Origin: Megascapheus bottae
Taxonomy: Eukaryota; Chordata; Mammalia; Rodentia; Geomyidae
Direction: 5' to 3'
DNA length: 64,000 bases
NCBI GenBank assembly: GCA_024803745.1
Contig: JANJXV010000029.1
Location: 22,620,001-22,684,000 of the forward strand
The notes beneath the pieces are model-generated. The model was not told the origin of the DNA and searched no databases. It saw only the letters and a program-made list of their open reading frames with translations. A program made the translations under genes and the position numbers. Shown piece by piece: positions 52,291-62,229 of this stretch (positions are counted from its first letter, which is position 1; each line of letters begins with the position of its first letter).

Positions 52291-52534
52291 TATTTCTCTT
52301 CCAGTGTTTAGTTTTACAAATTTCTTCTATTGTATAAGCAGTGTTGTTTTCCCTGACTTTGATTTAACATAAAGCTTAAAGAAAAAAATAAAATGAAATA
52401 AAATCTGGGCACCTCCATTTAAATATGTCTTTATGTACATTAGAAAATTATAAGGAATAGCCAAAATCAGACTTTCTTTCAAATTTAACACTTGGAAATA
52501 TCAAGTGTACAGATATTTTATGACTTTGACTTAC
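52291..52534. other. Unique AT-rich DNA, no feature seen
   Basis: No feature seen. Confidence 0.55.
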
Positions 52535-52745
52535 ATATATATGTCATTGGTATGAAATCATATATATTACATTTTATATGTATATGTTATATACACATGT
52601 ATGCCAATGTGTATGTAACATATATTACATAATGCATGTAACAGATCACATATAGCATACTGTATACATCTGTAGCATATTGTATGTTACATACATATGT
52701 AATGTGTAATGTTATCTATAATGGACATGCATTTATATATATGTA
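52535..52745. repeat. TA/TGTA-rich low-complexity tract
   Basis: About 210 bp of diverged alternating purine-pyrimidine sequence (ATATATGT, TACATA, TATGTAACATAT), full of short palindromes. Confidence 0.8.
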
Positions 52746-52930
52746 ATTCAGAAAAATAACATTGCTTAAGCATTAATTAATATAATTAATACATTCATAT
52801 AAATAATTTATTTATCATTTTTACAAGTTTATTCCTGGATATAGAAGCTTGGCACTGTCACTCCTATTCAGTCCACAGTTTTGGATCTCACATAAGACAA
52901 TACCTAGCATTGACATTTTATCATGTCTTT

Positions 52931-53089
52931 CTTTTTTTTTTTTGTGGGTCATGGGGCTTGAACTCAGCCTGGAGGCTGTCCCTGAGCTCTTCAGCTCAAG
53001 ATTACCACGTTAGAGCCACAGCCCCACTTCCTGTTTTCTAGAGGTTAATTGAAGATTCCTTTCTCAGGGTCTTTTAGTGACTAGGCTGA
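52931..53089 (-). mobile_element. B1-Geo SINE, head cut off at an L1 fragment
   Basis: Poly(T), GTGGGTCATGGGGCTTGAAC, GAGCTCTTCAGCTCAAG, GAGGTTAATTGAAGATTCC, TTTTAGTGACTAGGCTGAC. The rest of the head is missing and antisense L1 begins at the next base. Confidence 0.9.
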
Positions 53090-53090
53090 C

Positions 53091-53165
53091 TCTCTTTAAG
53101 TCTTTGGTGCATTTTTTAATGGGATGGTTGTTACTTTGGAGGTTAGTTTTGGAGTGATTCAATTC
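53091..53165 (-). mobile_element. Short antisense L1 ORF2 fragment
   Basis: 75 bp (TCTCTTTAAGTCTTTGGTGC to GGAGTGATTCAATTC), the reverse complement of 53644-53717 in the neighbouring L1 apart from about three mismatches, so the pair forms an inverted repeat about 480 bp apart. Confidence 0.93.
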
Positions 53166-53216
53166 TGATTCTGCCACCTCATTTTTTATAAGAATCAGAG
53201 AACAAAATAGCTTGAA

Positions 53217-54147
53217 ATGTGCTTTAAAAAAATAAAAATAGAATGGAAGAAAGACAGCCTCTTCAACAAGTGGTGCTGGCAGAACTGGTTAAGCACCTGC
53301 AGAAAACTAAAGTTGGATCCTTCTTTGTCACCCTGCACTAGAATTAACTCCAAACGGATCAAAGACCTGGAAGTAAAAGCTGACACACTGAAAACTTTAC
53401 AAGAAGGAATAGGAGATACACTAGGCCTCCTTGGCACAGGTCGAAACTTTCTTAATAAGGACCAAGAATCACAACAAATCAGAGAAAGGCTGGATAAGTG
53501 GGACTGCATTAAACTGCGGAGCTTTTGTATGGCAAAGGACATAGCTAGTAAATTAATTAGGAAGCCTACAGAGTGGGAGAAGATCTTCACCAACCAAACA
53601 ACGGACAAAGGCCTCATATCTAAAATACATCAACAACTCAAAAAATTGAATCACTCCAAAACTAATCTCCAAAGTAACAACCATCCCATTAAAAAATGGG
53701 CCAAAGACTTAAAGAGAGTCTTCTCTGAAGAAGAAACAAAAATGGAGCATGAAGAAATGTTCAACATCTCTGATCATAAAAGAAATGCAAATCAAAACAA
53801 CTCTAAGATTCCACCTCACTCCAGTTAGAATGGCCAGGATCAGGAAAACAAATAATAACAGATGTTGGAGGGGATGTGGCCAGGAGAGATCACTACTACA
53901 CTGTTGGTGGGAGTGCAAACTCATTCAACCACTATGGAAAGCAGTATGGCAGTGCCTCAAAAGGCTAAACATAGAACTCCCCTATGACCCAGCAATTCCA
54001 CTACTTGGCATTTACCCAACGATCCAGAATCTAGGGCATACTAAATCCACTAGCACAACGATGTTCATTGCAGCATTATTCACCATAGCAAAGATATGGA
54101 ACCAACCTAGATGTCCCTCAGTTGATGAGTGGGTCAACAAGATGTGA
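53217..54147 (+). pseudogene. L1 ORF2 C-terminal pseudogene
   Basis: The last part of ORF2, downstream of the reverse transcriptase motifs. A 203-codon frame (53217-53828) covers [20 protein letters not shown] to the region before the Cys-rich domain. Its first few codons precede the L1. The frame then shifts and continues in the frame of 53749-54147, which holds the C-x3-C-x7-H-x4-C motif at 53863-53916. The second frame ends at TGA after INKM-like residues, where the copy at 41.1 kb reads TGG (Trp), so there is one frameshift and at least one nonsense change. It is the longest continuous L1 frame in the window but has no catalytic domain. Confidence 0.92.
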
Positions 54148-54705
54148 TATTTGTACACAATGGAATTCTATGCTGCTGTCAGAAAGAACGACATCTCCCC
54201 ATTTGTAAGGAAATGGAAAGACTTTGAAAAGATCATATTAAGTGAAGTAAGCCAGACTTAAAGAAGATAGGCTCAATGGTTTCCCTCATTTGTCATAATC
54301 TGTAGAAACCTTGGGCTCTCCTAGCAGAGATCTGCAACAGAGCAAAACCTTGATACAGAAGGCCATGTAGTATGAAGCTAATTGAAAGGACCTCCAGGAT
54401 ATTGAAACAAAAGCCATATAATGAATGATTGTTGTCCTTAATGTACTATGTTATCTCTTATCTCCTTTGCTGTCCCTTCGGTATCTCATATTGTTATAGT
54501 ATCTCACTTTGTTATCTGATATATTGAATTTACTTGTATTTGGTTATTTGAAATTCGATAGGGAAGGGGGAAAACAAACAGGGGGATTGGGGGAGGGTAA
54601 TGTGTACCAAGACATGTGAAAGGGTATCAATGTATGTGACTTAATGCATCTTCTATCTGGCAAATATCATGTAACCCTTTTATTAATTACAATAAAAAAT
54701 AAACA
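53225..54705 (+). mobile_element. L1, 5'-truncated (1.48 kb)
   Basis: Sense L1 beginning at AATAGAATGGAAGAAAGAC in ORF2 and running through the 3' UTR (GGGGGATTGGGGGAGGG, AAGGGTATCAATGTATGTG) to AATTACAATAAAAAATAAAC. No clear target-site duplication. It is closely similar to the copies at 41.1-43.5 kb and 51.3-52.3 kb. Confidence 0.93.
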
Positions 54706-54829
54706 TAAAAAGAAAACAAAACAAAATTCCAAAGCAACTAGCCAGAAATCTGACAAAAGAGTAGACTCTTCACAAATAATGGTCACTTTGTGTCTCGTCT
54801 TATCAATAAATATTATTTGGAGAACTGTA
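54706..54829. other. Short unique stretch
   Basis: Short unique stretch between the L1 tail and the MIR. Confidence 0.5.
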
Positions 54830-54960
54830 TTTGAGTTGAAAGGGCAAAGGCTTAAACTCAGGTTTTGCCACTTAGTAATTTTCTGATCACCTGTGAGTCA
54901 GTAACATAACTGAGAAATGTTCTCATCTTCAAAATAAGTTTAATCAAATGAAAACTTGAA
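54830..54960 (+). mobile_element. MIR SINE (ancient)
   Basis: GGCTTAAACTCAGGTTTTGCCACTTAGTAATTTTCTGATCACC, then GTCAGTAACATAACTGAGAAATGTTCTCATCTTCAAAATAAG follow the MIR sequence (CTCTGCCACTTACTAGCTGTGTGACC...CTCAGTTTCCTCATCTGTAAAATG). Confidence 0.8.
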
Positions 54961-55414
54961 AAATATCTCATACCAAAACTTGATTTAGATTTAGAATAGA
55001 ACTAGGATTAAGTTAAAATATGAAAAATACAGATAATGACATTAGAAAAATCCTCTGTTTTTGACTCCCCTATGTGAATTCTTAGATACTGTGAGCAGGG
55101 TCTCACTGGCTGCTGTCTCCATATTTCTTGGAAGAAGGAATAAGTGACAAGGTTACAAAGAACCATGACAGATGACCACACTTAGACTTCTTTGTACTGA
55201 TATCTAAACATAATCAACAAAATATGTTTAGCATATATATAGTAAATATTTGAAATCTGAAAATTTTATCCGTTTTTGGTGGGTGCTGTGTGGGAAGTTG
55301 AACCCTTTTGTGTAAGTACATACATAGGAAAAGAGCGCTAAGAAATTTAAGCTGGCAAACAGTTTGTCTGAAAGGTCTAAGTCAAGAATTTTGGCTGTCT
55401 GGCAAGTGATCTTT
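54961..55414. other. Unique DNA, no feature seen
   Basis: No feature seen. Confidence 0.55.
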
Positions 55415-55632
55415 TTTAATGAAGGTACTGGGGATTGACCGAAGTGTTTCTTATTCTCACTTTTCTACTCAAGACTGTGGCTCTGCCAATTTAATCTTAC
55501 ATCTACCTCTGGCTTTATGCTAGTAAATTAGAGATAAGATTCTCAGAGACTTTTCTAATGAAGACTTTAAAATTTGAATCTCAAATTTTAGCTTCCTGAA
55601 TAAAGTTATAGGCATGAGCTACTGGGCTCCAG
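55415..55632 (-). mobile_element. B1-Geo SINE, diverged
   Basis: GGTACTGGGGATTGACCGAAG, CTCAAGACTGTGGCTCTGCC, AGTAAATTAGAGATAAGATTCTCAGAGAC, AGCTTCCTGAATAAAGTTATAGGCATGAGC. Confidence 0.8.
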
Positions 55633-55882
55633 ATGATTAGAAAAAATTTGAAATCTCAACAGGAATGTTGTTGTTAATATTAAGTTTTATCTCAAGAAGT
55701 TAAACATAGAATAAATACTATCAACAGCAAGAATCCAGGGGGATATCTGAAAAGGTAGCAGAAGGCTAATTGGAAGGCAGAGGATAACTGCACAAGAAGT
55801 CATTTTATCTTTTTTATAATATGGTTGGAAAGTTGGTAAAAATACTTTTGATATGGGAACATCTTTTTGCTTTAGTTAACAC

Positions 55883-55990
55883 ATTTCAGTATAATATTCT
55901 ATCATTTATTTGTATGTATGTGGGTATATGTGTGGAATTTTAGTATAATATTCTATCAAATATTTGCGTGTATGCGCGCGGGCGTGTGTG
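55883..55990. repeat. 54-bp degenerate tandem duplication
   Basis: Copies at 55883-55936 and 55937-55990 share ATTT(C/T)AGTATAATATTCTATCA at the start and a TG-rich end. Confidence 0.85.
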
Positions 55991-56008
55991 TATGTGCATG
56001 TGCTCGTG
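55967..56008. repeat. Degenerate TG/CG tract
   Basis: GTGTATGCGCGCGGGCGTGTGTGTATGTGCATG, preceding a minus-strand SINE. CpG-containing and interrupted. Confidence 0.8.
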
Positions 56009-56234
56009 ACTATATTGGAGCTTGATATCAAGGCTTAGATCCTTTTCCTCGGCTTTTTCACTCAACAATGTGCTCTATCACTTGAGCCACATATCTACTT
56101 CTAGCATTTCGTTGGTTTATTGAGAATAAGAATCTCACAAACTTTTTTTGTTGAGGCTGGCTTTATATCTCTCTCTTCTGAACTCAGCCTTCTGGATAGT
56201 TATTATTACAGCCATAGTTCACCAGTGTCCGGCT
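56009..56234 (-). mobile_element. B1-Geo SINE, diverged
   Basis: ATTGGAGCTTGATATCAAGG, GTGCTCTATCACTTGAGCCAC, TTTATTGAGAATAAGAATCTCAC, GAGGCTGGCTTTATATC, CACCAGTGTCCGGCT. Confidence 0.82.
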
Positions 56235-57048
56235 AATGACTAGAAAAATGTTTTTAATGTAAAGATGATGTACTGAGGAGTGACAGTTACTTAAATCAGG
56301 TCTTGAGTACATTTCTTTTTGAACAGCATCACCTCTTCTTTCATTTTCTCCCAGGTTTTCCCTCCTGGCACCTCTCCCTCACAAGTTGTATAGTTCATGG
56401 TCAACATAGTATCTGAATTAATTCACACTTTGTCCCAAATTTTTGTCTTTCTCTTTCCCCTCTCCAAATTAGATAAACTTTCATGAGAGAAAATGTCCAG
56501 AAGTCAAAAATATGATCATATGCACATAGTTAGGAGCCCTTGTGAGGCTCTCCTAAGAATATCTTCCTTTGGTCTCATTGTGTGAATGCTTGGAGTCCTG
56601 TTTAGTTTATGATGTGCAAGTGTATTACTATCAGTTTTACTATTCCTTGCATTTACTTGTATATTTATAGGCACATTCTAATTATTACAAATGAGAGAAA
56701 CAATGAAACCCATATTTATTTGGGTCTGGCACACTTTGCTTCATATAATTTTTTTCCAGATCTTTCCATTTTTTTTTCACAAATGGGGCCACGTCATTCT
56801 TCCTGATGGAAGTATAGAATTCCATTGTGTATATATACCATATATTCTTGATCCATTCATACACTGAGGGACCTCTAGGTTGTTTCCATATCTTGGGCTA
56901 TGAAAAACAATGCTTCAATGAACATGGTTGTGCAAGTGGCTAGCAAAACAAATTGAACATCCACAGAATGGGAGATCTTTACTAGCTACTGTCAGACAAG
57001 GGCCTCATATTTAAAATATAGTTAGAACAAAAAAAGAATTAAACCCTG

Positions 57049-57250
57049 GGGTCAGGAGTTTGGCCTAGTAGTAGAGTGCTTGCCTAGCATTCATGAAGAC
57101 CTAGGTTGAATTCCTTAGTACTACATACATAGAAACAAGCTAGAAGTTTTGTTGTGGCTCAAGTGGTAGAGCTCTAGCCTTGAGAAAGTCCAGGGATAGT
57201 GGTCAGGCCCTGAGTTCAAGGTCTAAAACTGGCACACAAAAATATTTAAA
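57049..57250 (+). mobile_element. IDL-Geo SINE nested in L1 (first)
   Basis: GGGGTCAGGAGTTTGGCCTAGTAG, GGTTGAATTCC, AAGTTTTGTTGTGGCTCAAGTGG, AAACTGGCACACAAAAA. L1 sequence lies on both sides. AATTAA(A)CC may be a short target-site duplication. Confidence 0.93.
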
Positions 57251-57309
57251 AAAAAATTAACCTCCCGAAACAAATCATCAAAGAAACAATTCAATTAATA
57301 AACGGTGTA

Positions 57310-57486
57310 GGGTCAGGAATGTGGCCTAGTTGTAGAGTGCTTGCCTAGAATGTATGAAGCCCTAGATTTTCTTGGTACATACAAAGGAAATGCCAAAGTG
57401 CTGCTATGGTTCAATTGGTAGAGTGTTAGCCTTGGGAAAGTTCAAAGACAATGCCCAGACTCTGAGTTCAAGCTCTAGGACTGGAG
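57310..57486 (+). mobile_element. IDL-Geo SINE nested in L1 (second)
   Basis: GGGTCAGGAATGTGGCCTAG, GAAGCCCTAGATTTTCTTGG, GTGCTGCTATGGTTCAATTGG, GCTCTAGGACTGG. It is more diverged, lacks an A-tail, and has a shortened left monomer. Confidence 0.9.
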
Positions 57487-57775
57487 TAAAGACTTGAAGA
57501 GAGACTTTTCAGAAGAAGTAAGAATGGCCAATAGACAGATCAACATCTCTGCCCATAAGAGAAATGCAAATCATAATATGACATGCCATTTCAACCCAGT
57601 TAGAATGACCATTTTCAAGAAAACAATAACAGATGCTGGTAGTGATGTGTCCAAATAACAATGCTACTACAATATTGGCGGGAATGTAAATTGGTTTAAC
57701 CACTCTGGAAAGCAGTATGGAGGTTTCTCAAAAGAATAAACTTAGAGCTTCTCTATGATCCTCTCCTGGGCATTT

Positions 57776-58404
57776 TTTCTTAAACAAAATTCAGTGTAAA
57801 ATATTAACATTTATTTTTCTTCTTCAGCTAAAAATCAGATGAACATTTTATCAAATGGAAAAAGTATGTTTCAACTATAAGGCAAGGAAGGTCTGTAGTG
57901 TATCAGTCTCAAGAGAAAGAAAGACCCTATAAAGATATCTGCATTACATACAGAAGGGACTTGCTTTGTTCAGACTTTTGCCCAGGCACTCAAAAATATT
58001 GACAGCTACCCAATTTCCAATGTCTCATTTCTGTACTTGAGCAACACAGGCCTCAGAAATAATTTCACATGGCCAGGGTTGTGGACTTTGGTGGGGAAGG
58101 GCAGGCATCTCAAGTTGAAGGAATGATTGCTTTGTGAAGACTGGGCTAACTTTAGGATTGTTCCACAAATCCAAGTGAGAGTCTTCAAGAGTCTCATGAG
58201 CTTAGTAAACCCAAGAAATCTCTAATCAAGCAAATCATCTGTCTTCATAAATAGGTGTGCCAAAATTTTCTGAGGCAAACAGTCATATTAGTTCATTGGT
58301 TTACAGCTTTGCTTTCCTAGAAAGAATGTTTTGGATTGAATGATTAAGTTGATATTATTACTGAGAAAGCTTCCATCCTGAATCTTGATACTTCAGATAC
58401 ACAG
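57776..58404. other. Unique DNA, no feature seen
   Basis: 58020-58200 is GC-richer (GGCCAGGGTTGTGGAC, GGGGAAGGGCAGGC), with a 63-codon minus frame lacking motifs. Confidence 0.5.
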
Positions 58405-58605
58405 ATGTGGGGATCTGGGAGCTGTCTTTGAGATTTTGGCTGTTTTTAAGATTTTAACCCTATCTCCTCTTCCTGTTTTTTGGTACTTTATTGGAGATAC
58501 AAGTTTCATAGACTTTCCTGCTGGGCTGGCTTTAAATTGCAGTCCTTAGATCTCAATCTCTTAAGTAGCTAGGATTACAGGTAAGAGCTATTTGAATCTG
58601 GCTTT
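58405..58605 (-). mobile_element. B1-Geo SINE, diverged
   Basis: GGAGCTGTCTTTGAGATTTTGGC, TTTATTGGAGATACAAGTTTCATAGACTTTCCTGCTGGGCTGGC, AAGTAGCTAGGATTACAGGTAAGAGC. Confidence 0.85.
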
Positions 58606-58684
58606 GCCATTTCTGTTGAATGAAATCTGGTTTGACAGTCCTTTTTACTGCAAGTAGATGCTTAACAACTAAAATACTAAAATC

Positions 58685-58816
58685 ATTTGTATGTTGTTTT
58701 ACTGTTTTTCAGTAAAATTTATTTATGAACTTACCCAGTTACTACTTTCCATTTGCATGTTGTTTTACTGTTTTTCAGTAAAATTTATTCATGAACTTAC
58801 CCTGTTACTACTTTCC
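58685..58816. repeat. 66-bp tandem duplication (2 copies)
   Basis: Copies at 58685-58750 and 58751-58816 start ATTTG(T/C)ATGTTGTTTTACTG and end TACTACTTTCC, with about three mismatches. Not part of a known dispersed repeat that I recognise. Confidence 0.95.
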
Positions 58817-58883
58817 ATGATTGGAATCAGAAGTAATCAGAATTAATTTTAATGTTCACCTATGATATTAAACTGTTTTCCTC

Positions 58884-59058
58884 TGGGCAGCACTTGAACC
58901 CAGGACCTTCTGCTTGGTAAGCATAAACTCTATCAATAAAAGAGCTACTTCCCTAGCTCTTCTTTATTTTAGTCAAATTTTAGAGAAGATTTCATGAGTT
59001 ACCCTAAACCCAGAATCCTTTCCATGCAGCTGGAATTATAGACATACATCATCATGCT
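58884..59058 (-). mobile_element. B1 + ID composite SINE (B1-dID type)
   Basis: Antisense ID part first (CACTTGAACCCAGGACCTTCTGCTTGGTAAGC, TTCCCTAGCTC), then the B1 part (TTTTAGAGAAGATTTCATGAG, GCAGCTGGAATTATAGACATACATCATCATGC). Confidence 0.75.
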
Positions 59059-59064
59059 TAAATC

Positions 59065-59172
59065 ATTGGTTAATATTGCCTTGCTTCTTTTGCCTGATTA
59101 ACCTTGAATTTCAATCCTCCTGATGTCTGCCCAGGTAGCTGGGACTATAGTTATGAGACACCATATCTAGCC
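59065..59172 (-). mobile_element. B1 monomer fragment
   Basis: AACCTTGAATTTCAATCCTCCTGATGTCTGCCCAGGTAGCTGGGACTATAGTTATGAGACACC. Confidence 0.75.
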
Positions 59173-59877
59173 TATTTTCAACATTCCTCTCTGTTTATTC
59201 AATCTATGTACTGTTTCCTTCATATTTCTTATGTTTTAAGACATTTTACTTTTTGCTCCTCAATCATACTCCATTTGACTTCAGATACTTGAAAACTCAG
59301 AATTCATCTAGTTAAATAATTTCCTCCTAAACTCGAAGCGCAATTATTCTATGTGCTTAGTCTGCATCTAAGATTTCTCCTTGGTTCAATATTCAGCCAA
59401 ACCACCTCCGGAAAACTTCATCTCCAAGACATAACCATGGGCAAATGTAAACACCAGGAAGATTCTTGGGGGTGCAATAGCTTTTTAGCCCTCCAGAAAA
59501 GCACTTACACTAAGTGCATGTGATAATAATGATCAAACAATTGTGTGACAAATAAGACATTCCAACAGCCATTTCAAAGAATTAGAGAGACACAAAGAAA
59601 AATAGTATCAAAAGCTTTCCCTAACTATTGAGACATCACTCAGCTGGAATCGAGCTAATTATGAACTCATCCAGCTAGAATCCAGCAAAGGATGCCACAG
59701 GAGCCCAGAATTAAAAAAGAAATACCTCAATCCACCCACAGAAAGCTGAATAGCCTTAAAGAAGTTCACCATTTATGTAGTGATATTCCTGATTTACAGT
59801 TAGTTTTAAAATATGTTAAGGTACTTTAAATTTGTAACAAGATCCTCTATAAAAAATCTATACACCCATGAATATAG
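59173..59877. other. Unique DNA, no feature seen
   Basis: About 700 bp without a recognised repeat. Confidence 0.55.
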
Positions 59878-59888
59878 CCATTTTCATT

Positions 59889-60452
59889 TTTTCATATTTT
59901 TATTGTAATTAATAGAGGGGTTACAATTATATTTGCCAGAGAGATAGAGCATTACTTCACACACATTGATACCTTTTCTCATGTTTTTGTCCCCATTTCC
60001 CTCCCCCTCCCCCTCCCTCCTCCCTTCCCCCCACCCCCCTCCCCCCCACATTTTGTTTTCCCCCTTTCCCTTTCCTATTTCAACACATAAATGTATATAA
60101 AATATACCAGATTACAAAGTAAGATACTGTAACAATATGAGAATAACCAAGGAACAACAAAACAGATTATAAATAATCTAGTACCTTAAGAACAACATTC
60201 ACTCATTATATAGTTCTTGTTTCCATATCCTGGAGGTCCTTTCATTTAGCCTCATCCTATATGTCCTTATGTATCTAGGTTTTGAGGTATTGTAATCCTT
60301 TGCTAGGAGAGTCCAAGTTTTGCACTAATTTTACAAATGAGGAAAACCATTGGGCCTATGTTCCTTTGGGTCTGGCTTACTTTATTTAATATGATTTTTC
60401 CAAATCTTTCCATTTCCATACAAATGGGGAGATGTCATTCTTCCTGACTGCA
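59889..60452 (-). mobile_element. L1 3' end with target-site duplication
   Basis: Antisense: T-rich tail, TTTTTATTGTAATTAATAG, ACATTGATACCTTTTCTCATG, a strongly C-rich tract (59997-60053), the 3' UTR body, CCTGGAGGTCCTTTC, TTGGGTCTGGCTTACTT and TCTTTCCATTTCCATACAAATGGGG (end of ORF2). CCATTTTCATT flanks at 59878-59888 and 60453-60463. Confidence 0.95.
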
Positions 60453-60463
60453 CCATTTTCATT

Positions 60464-61631
60464 CTTATGGAGGAAGTAATGACTTCAATATTTTCTGTGT
60501 TTGTTTTCCTTTTATATTTTTCTCTTAAGTTATTCCATAGTATTGAAATTGTTTGCAGATGCATTCCAGCTTAAATAATATTGTTGCTTCTTCATTGTTT
60601 AATAAGAGATAAACTGCTAAGCAATGTGTATGGCATGTACAGTACCTTGTATTACTATAATGTTAAATATTTATTATCATGCTGTTTTGATGTCAACAAA
60701 ACTCAGCCTCCATTTTAAAAGAGATTTTTCATTCCATGGCTTGCTGAACCAAACTGTTAAATGCTGACTTTCATGAACAAGAATACTAGTATTCTGAACA
60801 CATCAAAGCCTGAATGAGCCAGACATAAAATAGCTTATTTCTTTTGATGCTTAAGCACCATAATCTAGGCTTGCATTTCTATTCTTTCTTTTGTCATTCA
60901 GCTGATGTATATATTTACTGCTGAATTTCACTAAATCTTTAATACATGTTTACTGCCTTCAAGACTAATAAATTTATGCTACATGGGATACAAATAGGAT
61001 TAATACTATCCTGACACATTTGCTTTAGTAAAATGTTGATTACTGTTGGATTGTGATAATGTACAGAGACTTTTAAATGAAAGGGAAGTAGGAGAGTGAA
61101 GGCTGGTTAAGTAAGTGCTAAGGTACTAAGATTCAATGAGCCTTGCTTCCAACAGGTGAATAAGGCAAGAACTTACACAGAAACTGAGCACTAACATGAA
61201 TAGTTTTTTTAAGCATATGGAGGCACTACACCTTTCTAGGCACTACAAGTTCAGGATGATTCCATTGCTTCTTCTGTGTCTCATTCCTGCTTAGGGTAGC
61301 ATTCAGCTTGAATTATTACAATCAATCAATCCTAACATGTTCCCAAAGATTTTTGACTATATGAACTGTCCTTCAAGCAGGGAAAATCTTGACCATCTCA
61401 TTTAATGTTTTTTCCCCTTAAATCTCTTACTTATAATATACTTGGGAATAGATTTTTTATATTCTCTTGCTAAAAATTTTGAGGTTATTGTTATTCAACT
61501 TAAGATATTTATTTTCCTTGCAAATGCTTTTTTTTCTATCTTGTACTTCTATGGACTCATTTTCATTGTTATACAATCTGGAACGTAAAGTCCATGAGAT
61601 TCTCTCTCAAAAATATCCAGGAAAAAAGACA
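60464..61631. other. Unique AT-rich DNA, no feature seen
   Basis: About 1.2 kb with no recognised repeat or gene. Confidence 0.6.
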
Positions 61632-61722
61632 AGCTGTGGGCAGGGCTCACCTTCCACTGAGAAAGCAAGTTGATCGCTCAAGGTTCTGAATTCAAATCTA
61701 AGTTCTACAAACAATAAATATA
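61632..61722 (+). mobile_element. ID-like SINE, diverged
   Basis: GCTGTGGGCAGGGCTCACC and TCGCTCAAGGTTCTGAATTCAAATC with an ACAATAAATA tail fit an ID-type monomer. Confidence 0.5.
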
Positions 61723-61912
61723 ATGTAAAATGATTAGTTTGAAGGACTCTGCTCATATGTCTTGGTATTGTTCACTTTTAATTGCTATAACAGTTTAGTC
61801 ATATTAGTTTAGCATACTCCTCTGAGTATTAAATTTCAAAATACTCTATGTTATCTCTCAATAAGTTGAATTATACATTATGACTATTTAGCTAATTTGT
61901 CATTACAACAAA

Positions 61913-62229
61913 TTTTTTATTGTTGCGATAATGTATAAAGGGGTTACATTACATTTGTCAGGTAGTAGGTGCATTACTTCTCACACATTGATACCCCCTC
62001 TCATGTTTTTGTCCCCATTTCCCTTCCCCCCTCTCAATAATCTTGTTTTCCCCTTCCCTTTCCTATTTCAAATAAACAAATAAATGTATATGCAAGATAC
62101 CAGGTAACAAAGTCAGATACAGTAACAATAAGAGATTAACCATAAGGGCAAAAAAAAAGCGAAGAGAAATAAGATAGTATATTAAGAACAGCAATCACAC
62201 AAGATAAAGCTCTTGTTTCCATATCCTAG
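61913..62229 (-). mobile_element. L1 3' UTR (antisense)
   Basis: TTTTTTATTGTTGCGATAATG, GGGGTTACATTACATTTGTCAGGTAGTAGG, C-rich tract, AATAAACAAATAAATGTATATG, TACCAGGTAACAAAGTCAGATAC, TAAGAACAGCAATCACAC. Confidence 0.92.

Larger units (their letters stand above)
56245..57775 (-). mobile_element. Old L1 (minus strand) with 5' inversion, hosting two SINEs
   Basis: 56245-56942 is antisense L1: 3' UTR first (GATGATGTACTGAGGAGTGACAG, CACCTCTTCTTTCATTTTC), then the end of ORF2 (TCTTTCCATTTTTTTTTCAC, AGAATTCCATTGTGTATA, TGAACATGGTTGTGCAAGTGG). From 56943 to 57775 the next-upstream ORF2 part runs in the opposite direction (CTAGCAAAACAAATTGAAC ... GAATAAACTTAGAGCTTCTC, CTCCTGGGCATTTT). About 40 bp of L1 is missing at the junction compared with other copies. 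Two IDL-Geo SINEs interrupt the inverted part. Confidence 0.87.

Noticed and set aside
53091..53165. Twin-priming inversion of the L1 at 53225-54705
   Set aside because: The reversed fragment duplicates sequence present inside the sense part instead of the part upstream of it, so a standard 5' inversion does not fit.
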